From Thelonectria olida (taxonomy: Eukaryota > Ascomycota > Sordariomycetes > Hypocreales > Nectriaceae), in the NCBI GenBank assembly GCA_020736575.1, contig JAGPYM010000033.1:186001-250000 (forward strand): a stretch of DNA of 64,000 bases. Direction: 5' to 3'. A model generated the notes under the pieces. That model did not search any database. It saw only the letters and a list, made by a program, of their open reading frames with translations, and was not told where the DNA came from. This document shows, piece by piece, positions 1-11,867 of the stretch. Each line of letters starts with the position of its first letter. The first letter of the stretch is position 1. The position numbers and the translations under genes are program-made.

Positions 1-119
1 TTGACACGACGTCAACTCACTTCTTCCTGGCTTTTCGTACGTCATTGAAGACATCTTTGACGCGCTCGGGCGTGTCACATTCGGCATGGACGCCCGGTTC
101 CTCTCTGACATCGTCTACA
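1..119 (+). other. host flank, possible interrupted exon
   Basis: This is the left flank of the minus-strand LINE. Frame 2 is open from about position 5 and reads IEDIFDALGRVTFGMDARFL near its end. Across the LINE insertion point (119/5643) the same frame stays open for only a few more codons and then meets a stop. It may be a fragment of a real exon broken by the LINE, but I do not recognise the family and the stretch is too short to be sure. Confidence 0.25.
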
Positions 120-456
120 ATACAATACAATACAATTTATTACGCCCGGCGGCTTGAACCGAAAGGGCACTGATTACTAATATACACATACATAGCTCAA
201 ATTGTGTCTTGGTCTCCTCAAGCCCATACCATGCTCTTGTCGTGCTTATGCATTCTCATTTGCTCTCTCCTTTTCTACGGATTCCCGTGGGTTAGTATTA
301 TTATTAGCGAACTAGCTTGAAGCCTATTCTCCAAGTGTTCAGTGTCCTATCTACGGCGGCTGAAGCGGCGTTCGCCTTTGCTGGCACGGGGTGAGGGTAA
401 GTTAGGTTGGGAAGAGTGGGTTAGTGGGGTAATAGGTCCGAGTCTGTCTCTCTTCA

Positions 457-3400
457 TTAACTTGCATCAAGGCGGCCCGTGGCCAATGCAAACCGGATCG
501 TTGCTCGCACAGCTTCCAAGTTTGGTGTCCATTTTTGGTTGTCAGAAGGTGACTTCCCTCCAAGATAGAAGGAGATGTTGCCTCTCCGGGTGTCAGTGCA
601 CTGAAGCATCTCCGTGCGGTATGCCGTCCACTTTTGGCATCGGAAGAGAAAGTGTTCAACTGTCTCTCTCGCTCGTCCACAATCGCACCAGTCCGATGGC
701 ACCGCTTTGACGTGGAAGAGGTATGCATTCAATCTCGCTATACCTGTTCTCAACTGAGCAAGCACACTGGCTTCCTTCCACGATAGTTGGTCATAGAGTT
801 GTTTTGTGTGCTTACCCGGTAGTGCTGCATCGACTCGTTTGGAGTGTTTTCCAACTTTCTCTGGCAGTGACCAATTAGTATTCACTTTAGACCGTGCAGT
901 GCTGAGCGTTGTGGATTGCATGCTGGGGAATTGCTTTTCAGGGGTAGCTCCCTGCTGTGTTGCTTTCCGAGCCTCGTCCTTGGCAAGCTTCAAGAGCCTG
1001 TTTTCGTCGCTAGAGGGAAGCCATAAGATCCTCAACACGTTTCCATCCTTTCGGAGCTCCTTAACAGAATCGTAGATGCAGCGTATATATTCTTGACCCG
1101 ACTGCTGGCGAGGTTGCTTGACTGCAAGCGCGGCAACTTTGTTACTCGTCATCAGTGCGATGCTGCGGTGTCGAAGCTTTGGTATGGTTCGTCTTAGTGC
1201 ATATGCCATTGCTGCCAGCTCTGCGCTGTACGGGTTCTGCTCTGTTCTCATGCCAAGAGTAAACGAGAAAGTCACGAGCTCTGGCCCGCCTCGTACCGCT
1301 GCTGATATCTGGACTGCTCCACCAACACCTACTACATCGTTCCGAGCAGAGCTGCTCACCGCGATGCGTATGGCCCAGCCTGCTTCCGCCTCTTTCGCTG
1401 CTGCCTCATCAGTGATAGCTTCTACTCGTTCTTCCCATGGCGATAGCGTGAGAGGCTGAATGGTTTCCAGCTGCTCCATTGGTATGTCCCTTAGTGTTGT
1501 CGCTACCTGGTAGAGAGGTGATCGATATAACTTTCGGAATAGTCGTATGCGGGATGTCAACCTGCGAAGCGGGTTGGTGTCGGGCAATGTGTGGATATCT
1601 GTCCACATCTTAATCGCTCTCCTCCAAAACCGTTGCCCGGCTGGGACGATGTGAGCTTCTGCTTCTGCCACGCTTGTCGCTACAGTATTGAACGTCCCCA
1701 CGATTGCCTGTGCCCCTGCTCTCTGAACCCTGTTGATCGGTGCCATGAGTCTGTCTATGAACCTGTGCATCCACACATTGGACGCATAGTCCACCACCGG
1801 GGCTACGGTAGCTGTGAACAATTGCCTTGCTGTTGCTGGCGACAGGCCCCTCAACCTCTTCAGTTCCATTGCTGCTACTAGCCCCTTGGAAGCAGCTCTT
1901 GCGATGTGTTCCTTGTACTTGAGCCCGGCGTCCATGACGACTCCTAGAATCTTGACATGGTGTTTCGGTTGCACTGTCTGTCCTTTGATTGTGAACGGCT
2001 CGGAGTCGGACTTGTAGTCTTTCCGGGTAAAGTGGATGATTGCCGTCTTGCTCGCCTCAAACGTCGCACCGCTCCTCCTCTCCCAGTCCAATGCGTCCTT
2101 GATAATTGATTCGACTTCCTTGCGGTTGTTGTGTGCCGTTGGACCTGAGACCCAGGCCGTGAAATCGTCCACGAATGCGATCGCGCCTCTGTTGCTGTCG
2201 ATCCGCCGCTGGACCAAATCCGCATTGAAGAAGAGAAACAGGATTGGAGACAGCGGAGAGCCTTGTGGGAGACCAGCTTGCGGTAATTCTCGAACCTCTG
2301 ATGACTCACCGTTGATTAGAATCGTTGCTGTGCGGTTTGAGCAGAATGCTTCTACCCATCGAAGTAGCTTCTCCGGGATGCCACGTGCTTTCATTCTCTG
2401 GAGCAGCCTTTCCTTGCAAACTCCATTGTATGCCCCCTTGACATCGAAACTGGCGAGACTCACCACCAGTCGACGTCGCCAAGCGATATAGATCTGTTCC
2501 TGCAATAGCAGAAGCGCTTGTTCCGCCGACCGCCGTTTGCGGGCTCCAAAGTGGTTCGTCGGGAGTAACCCGTACGTTTCCACAGCATGTGAGATCCTTT
2601 CAGCCACAACCGATTCCAATACTTTGCCAAGGGTGGCGAGCAGTGAGATCGGCCGCCAGGCTCTGGCCATCGTGTAGTCCTCTTTATCAGGCTTTTTAAG
2701 CGGTATGATCTTTGCATGCCTCCACTGGTCAGGCAGCGTTCTCTCCTCCAAGGACGCACAGAAAATGGACATCACCCAATGCTTGACTACTGGCCACACC
2801 TGCTTCCACACCGCCACTGGTAATCCATCTTCCCCAGGCGCCTTCCATGACTTTGCTGCGAATAGTTGTCGTTCCACCTCCTCCAGTGTGATGTCGGGTA
2901 TCACTACTGGGGCTCTCTGAGGCCTAGTGCCTTCGTCGTCGATGTCGTTCGGCAAGGGAGGAAAGAACGTGGACAGCAGCTCTTCTGCTTGTTCCCTGTG
3001 GTTCGTCGTAGCTGTCCCATCAGCCCTGACCAGCTGCGGTACTTTGCCAAACGCCGCATCATCTCCCGACTTCAGGTATTTAGCTGCCTCCCAGATGTTG
3101 TCGTTATCCGCAAGAAACTCGTTCCAGTGCTTCTTCTTTTGCTGCCTGATGGCACTATGATACTGCTTCGCAGCCCCTTTTGCCATCTCCTCCAGTTCCG
3201 TCCTGATTCTCCCTGCCCGTCTCTCGGTTCGAGAACGGTTCCTCCAGTACGTATATATTTGGCGAAGCTGTGTCAGATCCGTCGTCCACCATCGTTTGGC
3301 GTACGGCGATGGCTTGGCTTTTGGTGTCAGGGAGTGAACCGCCTCCGTAACCACCGACATCAACTTATCAGTCTTCTGTTGCACTGTGCCTTCCAATGGC

Positions 3401-4215
3401 GTTGTCTGCAGCGCGCCTGCAATTCTTGCGTTGATTTCTTTCCAAGGCGCATTCTTCAAGAGAAGTCGTTCCTGCTGTTTTGGTGCGGGGACCGAGATAT
3501 CGAAGATCGTGTCAATCGCCCGATGATCCGAACCGTGTTCCGTCCCGTGTATCGCGCATTTGACGGTCAAGGCCGTCAACTCCTCCGAAGCCAGGGCCAA
3601 GTCGACCGTTGTTTCAAAGTCTCCGCCACTCCACGTCTTCGTTCCTCTGGGAAGCAAGCTGGTGAGACCAAGATCGTACATAAAGTCAATAATCTGGTCC
3701 GCTTCGCCCTGTCTTACTAACGAAACATCGTCTCCTCCCCATAGCTGGTCGTGCCGGTTGAAGTCTCCAACAACCACCACATCCACAACCCTGCCTGCAT
3801 CTCTTCTCGTATCTATGATCACCTGGCGTAAGGCATCGCAGGTGTCTCGTAGAGCCTGAGCGTCTCCTCCTGGTACATAAACTAATACCACCAGGACCAG
3901 CCTCTCAGGGAGCCGTAAGACAGCTGCCGTCATGTCCGGTGATTCTATCGGTATCTGCTCCGCCTCCACATCCTTGTTCACCCACAACATGCTCCGAATC
4001 GCCCATCTGCTATCCCTCCAAATTGTAGGGACCATCTTGATCCATTTGGGGTGTCCCATGGGGACTGTAAGTAGTTTGCCGTCGATTTTCCGTGCCTGTG
4101 GTTCTTGGATCGCAATAACTGCAAAGTCTTGGAGTTGCTCGTCGTTCATTAGGCTCTCGTGTACCATATCCTGTTTTCGCACATTTAGTTGTATTACCTG
4201 AAACATCCTACTCAT
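457..4215 (-). CDS. LINE A ORF2: endonuclease / reverse transcriptase / RNase H-like
   Basis: The protein is about 1251 residues if it starts at the ATG at 4213-4215. The frame is open further upstream to 4449, but that part overlaps ORF1, and the plus-strand relative has its start at the equivalent place. The N-terminal APE-like endonuclease shows [25 protein letters not shown] and HGSDHRAID. The reverse transcriptase shows [20 protein letters not shown] and an FVDD active site. A C-terminal RNase H-like region keeps a glutamate ([12 protein letters not shown]) but not the usual aspartates. The end has a CxC..H..C zinc motif ([17 protein letters not shown]). The start overlaps the ORF1 stop by 8 bp, which suggests coupled termination and reinitiation. 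It performs target-primed reverse transcription. Confidence 0.93.
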   Translation of the reverse strand: MSRMFQVIQLNVRKQDMVHESLMNDEQLQDFAVIAIQEPQARKIDGKLLTVPMGHPKWIKMVPTIWRDSRWAIRSMLWVNKDVEAEQIPIESPDMTAAVLRLPERLVLVVLVYVPGGDAQALRDTCDALRQVIIDTRRDAGRVVDVVVVGDFNRHDQLWGGDDVSLVRQGEADQIIDFMYDLGLTSLLPRGTKTWSGGDFETTVDLALASEELTALTVKCAIHGTEHGSDHRAIDTIFDISVPAPKQQERLLLKNAPWKEINARIAGALQTTPLEGTVQQKTDKLMSVVTEAVHSLTPKAKPSPYAKRWWTTDLTQLRQIYTYWRNRSRTERRAGRIRTELEEMAKGAAKQYHSAIRQQKKKHWNEFLADNDNIWEAAKYLKSGDDAAFGKVPQLVRADGTATTNHREQAEELLSTFFPPLPNDIDDEGTRPQRAPVVIPDITLEEVERQLFAAKSWKAPGEDGLPVAVWKQVWPVVKHWVMSIFCASLEERTLPDQWRHAKIIPLKKPDKEDYTMARAWRPISLLATLGKVLESVVAERISHAVETYGLLPTNHFGARKRRSAEQALLLLQEQIYIAWRRRLVVSLASFDVKGAYNGVCKERLLQRMKARGIPEKLLRWVEAFCSNRTATILINGESSEVRELPQAGLPQGSPLSPILFLFFNADLVQRRIDSNRGAIAFVDDFTAWVSGPTAHNNRKEVESIIKDALDWERRSGATFEASKTAIIHFTRKDYKSDSEPFTIKGQTVQPKHHVKILGVVMDAGLKYKEHIARAASKGLVAAMELKRLRGLSPATARQLFTATVAPVVDYASNVWMHRFIDRLMAPINRVQRAGAQAIVGTFNTVATSVAEAEAHIVPAGQRFWRRAIKMWTDIHTLPDTNPLRRLTSRIRLFRKLYRSPLYQVATTLRDIPMEQLETIQPLTLSPWEERVEAITDEAAAKEAEAGWAIRIAVSSSARNDVVGVGGAVQISAAVRGGPELVTFSFTLGMRTEQNPYSAELAAMAYALRRTIPKLRHRSIALMTSNKVAALAVKQPRQQSGQEYIRCIYDSVKELRKDGNVLRILWLPSSDENRLLKLAKDEARKATQQGATPEKQFPSMQSTTLSTARSKVNTNWSLPEKVGKHSKRVDAALPGKHTKQLYDQLSWKEASVLAQLRTGIARLNAYLFHVKAVPSDWCDCGRARETVEHFLFRCQKWTAYRTEMLQCTDTRRGNISFYLGGKSPSDNQKWTPNLEAVRATIRFALATGRLDAS

Positions 4216-5518
4216 GCCGGGTAGGATAGAGTTTCGGGCAGCTTCTGCTGAACGCCTCATGCGGCCCGCTGCAGTGCGCACACTTGGGTATCTGCACCTG
4301 GCACTCACTGTGATGGTGGCCTTCAGCGGCGCACCTTGCACATACCCGATTCTTGCTGCACGAGAATGCCTTATGACCAAACTCTTGGCAATTATAGCAT
4401 TGTTCCGGTCCGGTTCTCCGCTCGAATACACTAGTACATGCCGATTCACCTGCGACCAGAAAGTACCGTTCCTGCAAGAGTCTCCTGGCGTCGCTGTTTT
4501 TAGTAAGGTATACTACCATCGATCCATATGCCTTGGGGTTGATCTTTCGACTTAACCAGGCCACCTTGGCAATCTGGATTTCATTCTCCTGGCTCAAGGC
4601 TTCCATTGCTCCAGGGAGGACCTTACATTCCTGGTCGAAAACTGCCGTACGGTTCATGTTGTCAACTTTGACTGGGTACAGTTGGTCTCGAAGGACTCTT
4701 GCCCCTGGGGCCTTCTTAGTCTCGAGAATGGTCTTGATCTTCTGCATTTCTTCCTCGTTCCTACTAATGATCCTTAGGCGGTTGGCGTTCCGTCCATCTC
4801 TGGTTACTGCGACGCATCGCCAGCTAAGTTGATCGCTAGACGTTCGCATTTCCTGTTCAACGGTCTTGCGAATCATTGCCGGTGTAGCGTCTCCAATATG
4901 ATCCTCGGGCACCCTGGATGTGTCCACTGTACAGAACACCGGTTCTGGAGTTGCCGATCGGACGGTAGATGGAGATTGGCTGGGAATACTGATGGGTGTC
5001 ATTCTGGCCGCGTCTGCATATGTCCGGCCCGGCGATCGTGGTGCCTGAGCCTTGTTCAGTGTATCCAGCTGTAGTCGGGTCTGCTCCAGCTCGCCGCAAA
5101 CCTGAGTAAGCTGCTCTCGGACTTGTGATAATTCTTGCGCCATCTGGGCCGTAGTCCTAGTAACTTCCTCAGCCATGCGGTCACTAAGTTTGGCAAACTC
5201 GAGCCGAAACTCCGCCTTCATCGATTCCATTCTCTTATTGAAATCCTGTTCTAAGAGTCGTTTCAGGCTCTGGGTCGCCTCGATCATGCTGCCAGCTGCC
5301 TTGGGCGTGGCCCGTTTCTTAGCTCGGGTATGACTCGGAGCTCCCTCACTGCTCTCCTCTTCCTGCCATTCCATATCACCTTTTTGCTGCTCGTTTTCCA
5401 ACGCCCTCGTCGTTCTGGTCCTTTTACGCAGGGGACGATGATATCCCCCGCCCGGAACATCCGGTTCGCCTTCCATGACGACAATGACGTCTGATGCGGG
5501 GTTCGCAACAACAGACAT
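4208..5518 (-). CDS. LINE A ORF1: Gag-like RNA-binding protein
   Basis: This 436-residue protein binds element RNA in the ribonucleoprotein particle. The central part (roughly residues 80-165) is charged and heptad-like and probably forms a coiled coil. Three cysteine-histidine knuckles close the protein: [14 protein letters not shown] (about 374-387), [14 protein letters not shown] (about 393-406) and [15 protein letters not shown] (about 413-427). The third departs from standard CCHC spacing. A block at about residues 260-300 is conserved with the ORF1 of LINE B ([12 protein letters not shown]). The first ATG gives a full-length product. Confidence 0.9.
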   Translation of the reverse strand: MSVVANPASDVIVVMEGEPDVPGGGYHRPLRKRTRTTRALENEQQKGDMEWQEEESSEGAPSHTRAKKRATPKAAGSMIEATQSLKRLLEQDFNKRMESMKAEFRLEFAKLSDRMAEEVTRTTAQMAQELSQVREQLTQVCGELEQTRLQLDTLNKAQAPRSPGRTYADAARMTPISIPSQSPSTVRSATPEPVFCTVDTSRVPEDHIGDATPAMIRKTVEQEMRTSSDQLSWRCVAVTRDGRNANRLRIISRNEEEMQKIKTILETKKAPGARVLRDQLYPVKVDNMNRTAVFDQECKVLPGAMEALSQENEIQIAKVAWLSRKINPKAYGSMVVYLTKNSDARRLLQERYFLVAGESACTSVFERRTGPEQCYNCQEFGHKAFSCSKNRVCARCAAEGHHHSECQVQIPKCAHCSGPHEAFSRSCPKLYPTRHE

Positions 5519-5642
5519 CCGCCAAAGGCCTGAATCTCCGCCAAACGGCCACCAGGTATTTCAAAAGTTATAAAGAAGATAAATAATTAGATTTCGAGAG
5601 ATTTCGAGTTTTGTTCGCAATACTGTATCGACATCGTCTACA

Positions 5643-5914
5643 GTTGTGTGCATAAGTAGCTGCCTCTCCACATTATAGTGTTTCTCTTTCTAGCTCTGGG
5701 GAGGTACTCCGAAAGACAAGAATAGACTTTTCCGAGTCCAAAAGTGGCCACTACTAATACAGCAAAATTGCTTGATTGGCCAGTTTTAGTCTTGCGCCAA
5801 ACGTACCTCTGCGTATTGAAAACCCTCTCATCTTTGAAAGACACTCTTTACACTCTTTACACTCTTTACAGGCGAAAGAAGAGGCCGGCGCTGCCGTGAG
5901 CGGGGGATCGTGAG
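5643..5914 (+). other. junction and 5' leader of LINE B
   Basis: This stretch lies between the right target duplication of LINE A and ORF1 of LINE B. It holds a short tandem repeat of ACTCTTTAC (three copies, about 5845-5873) just before the LINE B ORF1 start at 5915. Repeats of this kind occur in LINE leaders. The exact 5' end of LINE B cannot be seen, and no target duplication matching its 3' end was found here. LINE A may have inserted into the leader or flank of LINE B. Confidence 0.5.
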
Positions 5915-7381
5915 ATGGACGCGACCGTCGAGGAGATCCTTGTCGAGGGTGGGGATTCGGTGGCCGCGACGCGTCGCTCGTCGAGACCAGTGAAACCGAC
6001 CGCGAAGGCTCAGAAAAGTGTGCAGGCAGCCGCAAGCAAGGCCGGAACGTCAAAGAATGTTGGCGCAGGGCAAATGGCAGCAGGTGACAACGGTCGTGGC
6101 AATGTGGTCGAGGGATCACAGGCCATGGAGAGCGCGGTGAGCGGCAACGAATCGCTAATCCAGACGATGCTCCGGACAATGCTCCAGGAAACGTCGACCC
6201 ATATAATGACCGAACAGAAGAAGATGTTGCAGAGGCTCTGGGATGCGTTGCTGGAGAACCAGGGATCGGCGACGAAGATGGTGAGCGACCAGCTGGAAAT
6301 GATTCAACGACTCCAACAGGAGATACAGACGGTCAGGGCTGAGGCAGCCGAGGACCGGAAGACGGCTGAAGAAACTAGACGTATGCATGAACAGACCGCC
6401 GAGGAACTAAAGGCGATGCGAGGAACAAACGAGCAACTTAGACAGGCGCAAGAACACACCACGGAAGAGTTGAAACAACTGCGAGAACAGTTGGACATGG
6501 TGGCCCAAAGCATTGCGGCCAATAGTGCCCAGACGAGCCCTCAGCCATCGTATGTAGACGTCGCGCGTACTCCCCCGACAAGCCAACCAGGCAACGTCCG
6601 AAGCCTATCGTCTATGCGAACAACACCGTCCGCGTTCACCGATACTCTCTTCTGTACTATCGACACATCGCGCGTCAACGAGGAGGAGAAGGGCAAGGCA
6701 CAAGTGGGAGGAATCCGTCAGGCCATCGAGGAGGAGATGCGAAAGAAGGAGGACCGACAGGACTGGAGGTGCGCAGCCGTGGTGAAGGACGCGAGGAACA
6801 CAGACCGCATCAAGGTGATCTGTAGAGATGAGGCGGAGATGCAGCTCGTCAAGGAGACAGCCGAGAGGACGGCGGTCAAGGGTGCGAGAGTACTCAGGGA
6901 CCAACTCTACCCGGTCAAGGTAGACGGTGCGAACCGTACGGCAGTACTGGACTCGGACGGCAATATACTGCCAGGAGCGGTCGAGGCACTGGGCAGGGAG
7001 AACGAGGTGACGATCACCAAGATCCACTGGCTCAGCGATAGGGAGAACGGAAAGACGTACGGGTCAATGGTGATCTACGTGACGAAAGGAAACGATGCGA
7101 AGCGACTCCTCGAGGAGGGATACTTTCACCTGGCCGGGGAGTCGGCCAACACCAACATCTTTGAGCGGCGTCAAGGACCAGTTCAGTGCTACAAGTGCTG
7201 GAACATTGGCCACAAAGCATTCGCATGCAAGAAAGAACAGGTATGCGGAAGGTGTGCGCAGCAAGGACACCAGCACAGGCAATGCCAAGTAACAGAGCCA
7301 TCATGTGCTACCTGCGGAGGGCCGCACGAAGCGTTCAGCCGAAACTGCCGGGCACGGAATGGACAGGGCGGTGCATACTAA
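5915..7381 (+). CDS. LINE B ORF1: Gag-like RNA-binding protein
   Basis: This 488-residue protein has no internal stop. A long glutamine- and glutamate-rich helical stretch (about residues 85-205, with repeats such as AEELKAMRGTNEQLRQAQ) is a likely coiled coil for multimerisation. Three knuckles end the protein: CYKCWNIGHKAFAC (about 425-438), CGRCAQQGHQHRQC (about 444-457) and [15 protein letters not shown] (about 464-478). It matches the LINE A ORF1 in layout and in the central [13 protein letters not shown] segment. It overlaps the ORF2 start by 23 bp. Confidence 0.9.
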   Translation: MDATVEEILVEGGDSVAATRRSSRPVKPTAKAQKSVQAAASKAGTSKNVGAGQMAAGDNGRGNVVEGSQAMESAVSGNESLIQTMLRTMLQETSTHIMTEQKKMLQRLWDALLENQGSATKMVSDQLEMIQRLQQEIQTVRAEAAEDRKTAEETRRMHEQTAEELKAMRGTNEQLRQAQEHTTEELKQLREQLDMVAQSIAANSAQTSPQPSYVDVARTPPTSQPGNVRSLSSMRTTPSAFTDTLFCTIDTSRVNEEEKGKAQVGGIRQAIEEEMRKKEDRQDWRCAAVVKDARNTDRIKVICRDEAEMQLVKETAERTAVKGARVLRDQLYPVKVDGANRTAVLDSDGNILPGAVEALGRENEVTITKIHWLSDRENGKTYGSMVIYVTKGNDAKRLLEEGYFHLAGESANTNIFERRQGPVQCYKCWNIGHKAFACKKEQVCGRCAQQGHQHRQCQVTEPSCATCGGPHEAFSRNCRARNGQGGAY

Positions 7382-10300
7382 ACTGCAAATATTCCAACTC
7401 AACGTACGAAAGAGAGATGTGGTCCAACTAAGCATGATGAACGACCAGGACCTTCAGCAGTACGCAGTGCTGGCTGTTGCCGAACCATACGCACGAACCA
7501 TTGAAGGTGCGGTGGTGACGACACCGAATAGCCATAGCAACTGGACCAAGATGATACCGACGCAGACGCATGATGCGCAGTGGCCAATCCGTAGCATGCT
7601 ATGGATTCGACGAGACATAGAGGCGGAACAGATCCCAATACCATCAGCAGACCTAACGGGGGCGGTGCTGCGATTCCCCGATAGGGATGTGCTGGTGATC
7701 TCGGTGTATGTGGAGGGGAAAAACGAGGAGATGCTGCTTGCCACAATGGAGACGCTGCATACCCAAGTGACGACATTCCGCAACGCAACAGGGAGAAGAA
7801 CGGATGTGATACTAGCGGGCGACTTCAATCGCCACGACCACCTATGGGGAGGAGAAGACGTGACAGGCAGGAGACAAGGCGAGGCAGAGCCGATTATCAG
7901 TCTCATGGAGGAGCACAGCTTGCTCAGCCTTCTCCCCCGGGGAACGAAGACGTGGGAGAACTCGGAGCACTCAAGTACGATAGACTTGATACTGGCGTCG
8001 GCCGAGTTGGCTGAGGAGATGGTAGCATGCGGGATCCACCCAACGGAACATGGTTCAGACCACAGAGCAATCCGAACCGAGTTCGACCTCAGCGTGCCAG
8101 AAAGGAGGGCCAGCGAACGACGACTGTTCAAGAATGCACCGTGGACAGCGATCAGAGAAAGAGTGGAGGAAAGGCTTCGATGGCTGCCATGGGATGAAGA
8201 CGTGCAGACCCAAACGGACATGCTCATGGGAGTTGTGCTCGAAGCAACCGACAAGCTCGTGCCACTAGCAAAGCCATCCCCGTACGCGAGGCGGTGGTGG
8301 ACAACAGACCTAACCCGGCTTCGACGGGCGTACACGTACTGGAGGAACCAGGCGAGATCACGACGTCGAAGAGGTCAACGGTCACCAGATCTGGAAAAGA
8401 GAGCCAAAGAAGCAGGCAAAGAATACCATGACGCGATCAGGAAACAGAAGAAGGCACACTGGGATGACTTTCTCGCGGACGGAGCCAGTATTTGGCAGTC
8501 GGCAAGATACCTCAAGCCCGGAGGCGATGCCATGAGCGACAAGATCCCACCGCTCAAGAGGCCGGATGGAACAAAGACAAAGGACAAGGCAGAGCAGGCA
8601 GAGGAGCTGCTTAGCGCTTTCTTCCCACCACTGCCGGCCGTCATCGAAGATGAAGGGACCCGTCCCCGCCGGATGGAGGTGGACATGCCGAACATAACCC
8701 TGGACGAGGTGGAGCAGAAAGTCATGGAGGCCAAAGCATGGAAAGCACCCGGGGAAGACGGCTTACCGGCGATGGTATGGAAACAACTTTGGCCAGTGGT
8801 CCAAGACCGGGTATTACACTTATTCCGAACGTCATTGATAGATGGAGTACTGCCGGACTAGTGGAGAAGCGCCAAGATCATCCCGCTCAAGAAACCAGAC
8901 AAGGGCGACTACGCGATCGCCAAGGCATGGCGACCCATCTCACTACTGTCGACGCTGGGTAAGATTCTCGAGGCCGTCGTGGCGGACAGGATTTCGTACG
9001 CCGTCGAGACGTTCGGACTCCTACCCACAAACCACTTTGGAGCAAGAAAACGGAGGTCGACGGAACAGGCACTGCTGCTCCTGCAGGAACAGATCTACAG
9101 GGCGTGGAGAAACCGCAAGGTGGTTAGTCTGATCAGCTTCGATGTCAAAGGCGCATACAACGGCGTATTCAAGGATCGACTTCTGCAGAGACTGGAGGCC
9201 AGAGGCATACCACGGTGGCTGGTCAAATAGATCGATGCTTTCTGCTCAAACCGCACAGCGAGTATCGTAGTGAACGACTACACGTCGGAGCGACAGCCGC
9301 TACCCCAAGCGGGCCTTCCGCAGGGGTCGCCGCTGTCGCCGGTGCTGTTCCTGTTTTTCAACGCGGATCTGGTACAGAGCAGAATCAACTCAACGGGCGG
9401 CTCGATGGCATTCGTCGACGACTACTCGGCCTGGGTGACGGGGCCAACGGCGGAGACAAACAGAGCGGGCATTCAAGCCATCATAGACAAGGCACTGGAA
9501 TGGGAAAGACGGAGCGGTGCAACATTCGAAGGCGACAAGACAACCATCATACACTTCACGCGCAATGCCGAGCGCACCAGCGACACGCCATTCGTGATCA
9601 AAGGAAAAGAGGTCAGACCGACACCAAGCGCCAAGATCCTGGGAGTGGTGATGGATGCGAAGCTACGGTACAAGGAACACATGGCCAGAGCAGCAGCCAA
9701 GGGCTTGGCGGCCGCCATGTGCCTGAGGAGGCTCAAGATGCTATCACCTCGGACAGCAAGGCAGCTCTTCACGGCTACAGTGGCACCAACCATGGACTAC
9801 GCCTCCACCGTGTGGGCGCATGCGTGCGGGATAAGAGAACTGAGTTGGCTGAACAGAGCACAGAAAGTAGGGGCGCAAGCGATCACCGGCGCCTTCCGAA
9901 CGGCAGCGACGGCTGTGTTAGAAGCAGAGGCAAGCATCCCCACGATAAGGGAACGGCATGCCCGAGCCGGCACTAGGCTCTGGATCAACCTGCACACCCT
10001 ACCAAAGACGCACCCACTCGCTGGTCTCAAGATGTCAAGCAGCCGGAGATACCTGTCTCCGATGAAGAAACTCGCGCTGGCACAAGGAGGGAACGCAGCT
10101 GAACGAATGGAAACAATCCAGGCATATACACTACCACGATGGCACAGCCGCCTGCCCATCGGGTACGACCTCGACCGGGATATGGCGACAGAAACCGCCA
10201 ACAGGATGGAGGGGATCCTGGTGGCAACCAGTGCCTCTGAGAAGGCAGGAAGGGTAGGCATGGGCGGCATCGTCCGTGATACTCTGAGCAACAGACCGGG

Positions 10301-11141
10301 CGAGGTGGTGGCCAGGTACTCGATTATGATCGGTTCCAGAGACGACCAGAACGTGTACACGGCAGAGCTGGAAGCTATAGCGACGGCGCTGAGATGCATG
10401 CCAGATGGACTTCAACATCGACAGTTGACCGTTATGACGAGCAGCCGATCAGCACTGCAAGTGATCGCGCGGCCGCAACAGCAGTCGGGACAATGTACCG
10501 TCCAGGAGATCCATAGGCATGCCGAACGACTCCAGAAGAGTGGCAACATCGTTAAAATGCTGTGGGTACCAGCCGGAGACAAGGACTTCCCGATGGGCAG
10601 CGAGGCAAAGACGGAAGCGCGAAGAGCCGCACGAGGAAGACAGAGACCTGAGAAACCAATATACCAAGCGCGTTCCACACGGATGAGACTAGCGATCGCA
10701 CAGCAACAGCGGCAGAAGATCCTGCCCGATGGGGTCGGAAAGTACGCGAAGCGAATCGACAAAGCGTTACCAGGTACACACACACGCTCCCTGTATGATG
10801 GACTGAAGAGACGCGAAGCAGACATGCTCTCCCAGCTCCGCACGGGGATGGCTAGAATCAACAGCTACCTGCACAGGATTGGAGCAGCAGAATCGGACAT
10901 GTGCACTTGTGGACAAGCAGCAGAAACGATGGAACATTTTCTATTCCGGTGTACGAAATGGGACACGCAGCGAGACGGCATGCGACAAGTCGGACAAACA
11001 ATGATGGGAAACCTCCCTTTCTTTTTGGGCGGAAAGGCAGCATCGGATGGACCTAAATGGACACCTAACCTACAGGCGGTGCGGGCGGCGATTAAGTTCG
11101 CCATGGACACGAGGAGACTTGATGCAAACCAGACTGTATAA
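7359..11141 (+). pseudogene. LINE B ORF2 with two in-frame stops
   Basis: One continuous frame runs from the ATG at 7359 to 11141 but is broken by TAG at 8859-8861 and TAG at 9228-9230. By alignment to LINE A the first replaces Gln (LPDQWR) and the second replaces Trp (LLRWVEAFC). Both fit single CpA-to-TpA changes, on one strand and the other, which is the RIP signature. The endonuclease ([22 protein letters not shown]), the RT with an FVDD box after SMA, the RNase H-like region with only its glutamate kept (TAELEAIATAL) and the terminal CTCGQAAETMEHFLFRC motif are otherwise preserved. Inactive unless complemented. Confidence 0.9.
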
Positions 11142-11438
11142 CCTACTAACTAACCACATTTAGCGGCCAAATCTGGCGATACTAACATCAAACAGCCTCA
11201 AGTTGGCAGACCATGCTTCAGCTGCTGAAGATAGGATGCTGAACACTTGGAGAAACTGGCCTTCAAGCAGGCCTGTCACATCAGAGTCAAGCGAGGCGGG
11301 ACTAATCAGTGGACGAGGAAGAATGTGGGGCTTCTGGGTGATCTCGATTAATCGTTAGAACTGAAAATAGTTTAGCGTCATGGCCCTATGAGGCTTGGTC
11401 CTCCCGGGCGTAATAAATTTCATTCATTCATTCATTCA

Positions 11439-11498
11439 GTCGCCCCTTTCGGCTCAAGAGCCGCCGGGCGTAATAAATTGCGTTGCGTTGCGTTGTAC
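11439..11498 (+). repeat. 5'-truncated LINE 3' tail fragment
   Basis: Directly after the LINE B (TTCA)n tail lies a second LINE 3' terminus. It reads CCCCTTTCGGCTCAAGAGCC, then GCCGGGCGTAATAAATT and a (TTGCG)n tail. It resembles the ends of LINE A and of the fragment at 22.74 kb. It is either an older truncated insertion or a template-switch product added when LINE B inserted. Confidence 0.75.
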
Positions 11499-11867
11499 AT
11501 ACAGAGCATGCTGGCGCCAAATTTCGCTACTGGCTACGCTAGGCAAAGTACATATTAGAATCGGTGGTTGTGGAAAGAATCTCGCATATGGTAGAAACAG
11601 ATCTTGCTTGCAGGGCGGATGCGCACAACAACTAGCCTTCCCTTCCACAGAAGCCAAATATGGTCAATTGGCAAGGTACAGTATATGCAACGTGGTGCGC
11701 TTTGAAGTGTTGCTAGAATGGGGCATGGTTGTGGATCTCAGTGGGATTATACAAAGGAGTTAGGAAATGGACGATAACCGTAGCCGCGGTAGAGAACATC
11801 ATATATGAAGTTAACATCTAATGCCTTGCTCGACAGTCCGTTGCAGAGGATCGTCTCCTCCAGCATC
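11499..11867. other. no gene seen
   Basis: Normal base composition. Short open frames exist here but none has recognisable features. It may be the upstream region of the small MADS-like frame that follows. Confidence 0.5.

Larger units (their letters stand above)
120..5629 (-). mobile_element. full-length Tad-like LINE retrotransposon (copy A)
   Basis: This non-LTR retrotransposon is complete at both ends. A 13-bp target site duplication, GACATCGTCTACA, lies at 107-119 and 5630-5642. Read on the minus strand it has a 5' leader of about 110 bp, ORF1 (Gag-like), ORF2 (endonuclease, RT, RNase H-like) and a 3' UTR of about 330 bp. The 3' end carries an AATAAA inside a GGGCGTAATAAATT motif and closes with a short (TTGTA)n tail instead of poly(A), seen on the plus strand as TACAA repeats at 117-136. 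ORF1 and ORF2 are both open, so it could be active or recently active. The Tad clade call rests on ORF1 zinc knuckles plus APE endonuclease, RT and RNase H order. Confidence 0.92.
5900..11438 (+). mobile_element. Tad-like LINE retrotransposon with stop codons (copy B)
   Basis: This is a relative of LINE A in the opposite orientation, with the same order: ORF1 with three zinc knuckles, then endonuclease-RT-RNase H-like ORF2. The start given is approximate because the 5' boundary is not defined. The 3' UTR (11142-11438) ends in CCCGGGCGTAATAAATT followed by a (TTCA)n tail at about 11420-11438. ORF1 is intact. ORF2 has in-frame TAG codons at 8859 and 9228, so this copy cannot make a full ORF2 protein. 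Proteins of copies A and B are clearly homologous along their length but well diverged. Confidence 0.9.

Noticed and set aside
2866..3720. Plus-strand ORF of 284 codons inside LINE A ORF2
   Set aside because: It is antisense to the endonuclease-RT coding sequence and has no domain. It is a shadow frame.
7454..8335. Minus-strand ORF of 293 codons over LINE B ORF2
   Set aside because: Antisense shadow of the endonuclease region; the plus-strand motifs are clear.
9215..9976. Plus-strand 253-codon ORF beginning at the second LINE B stop
   Set aside because: Overlaps the conserved RT frame in another phase and lacks motifs.
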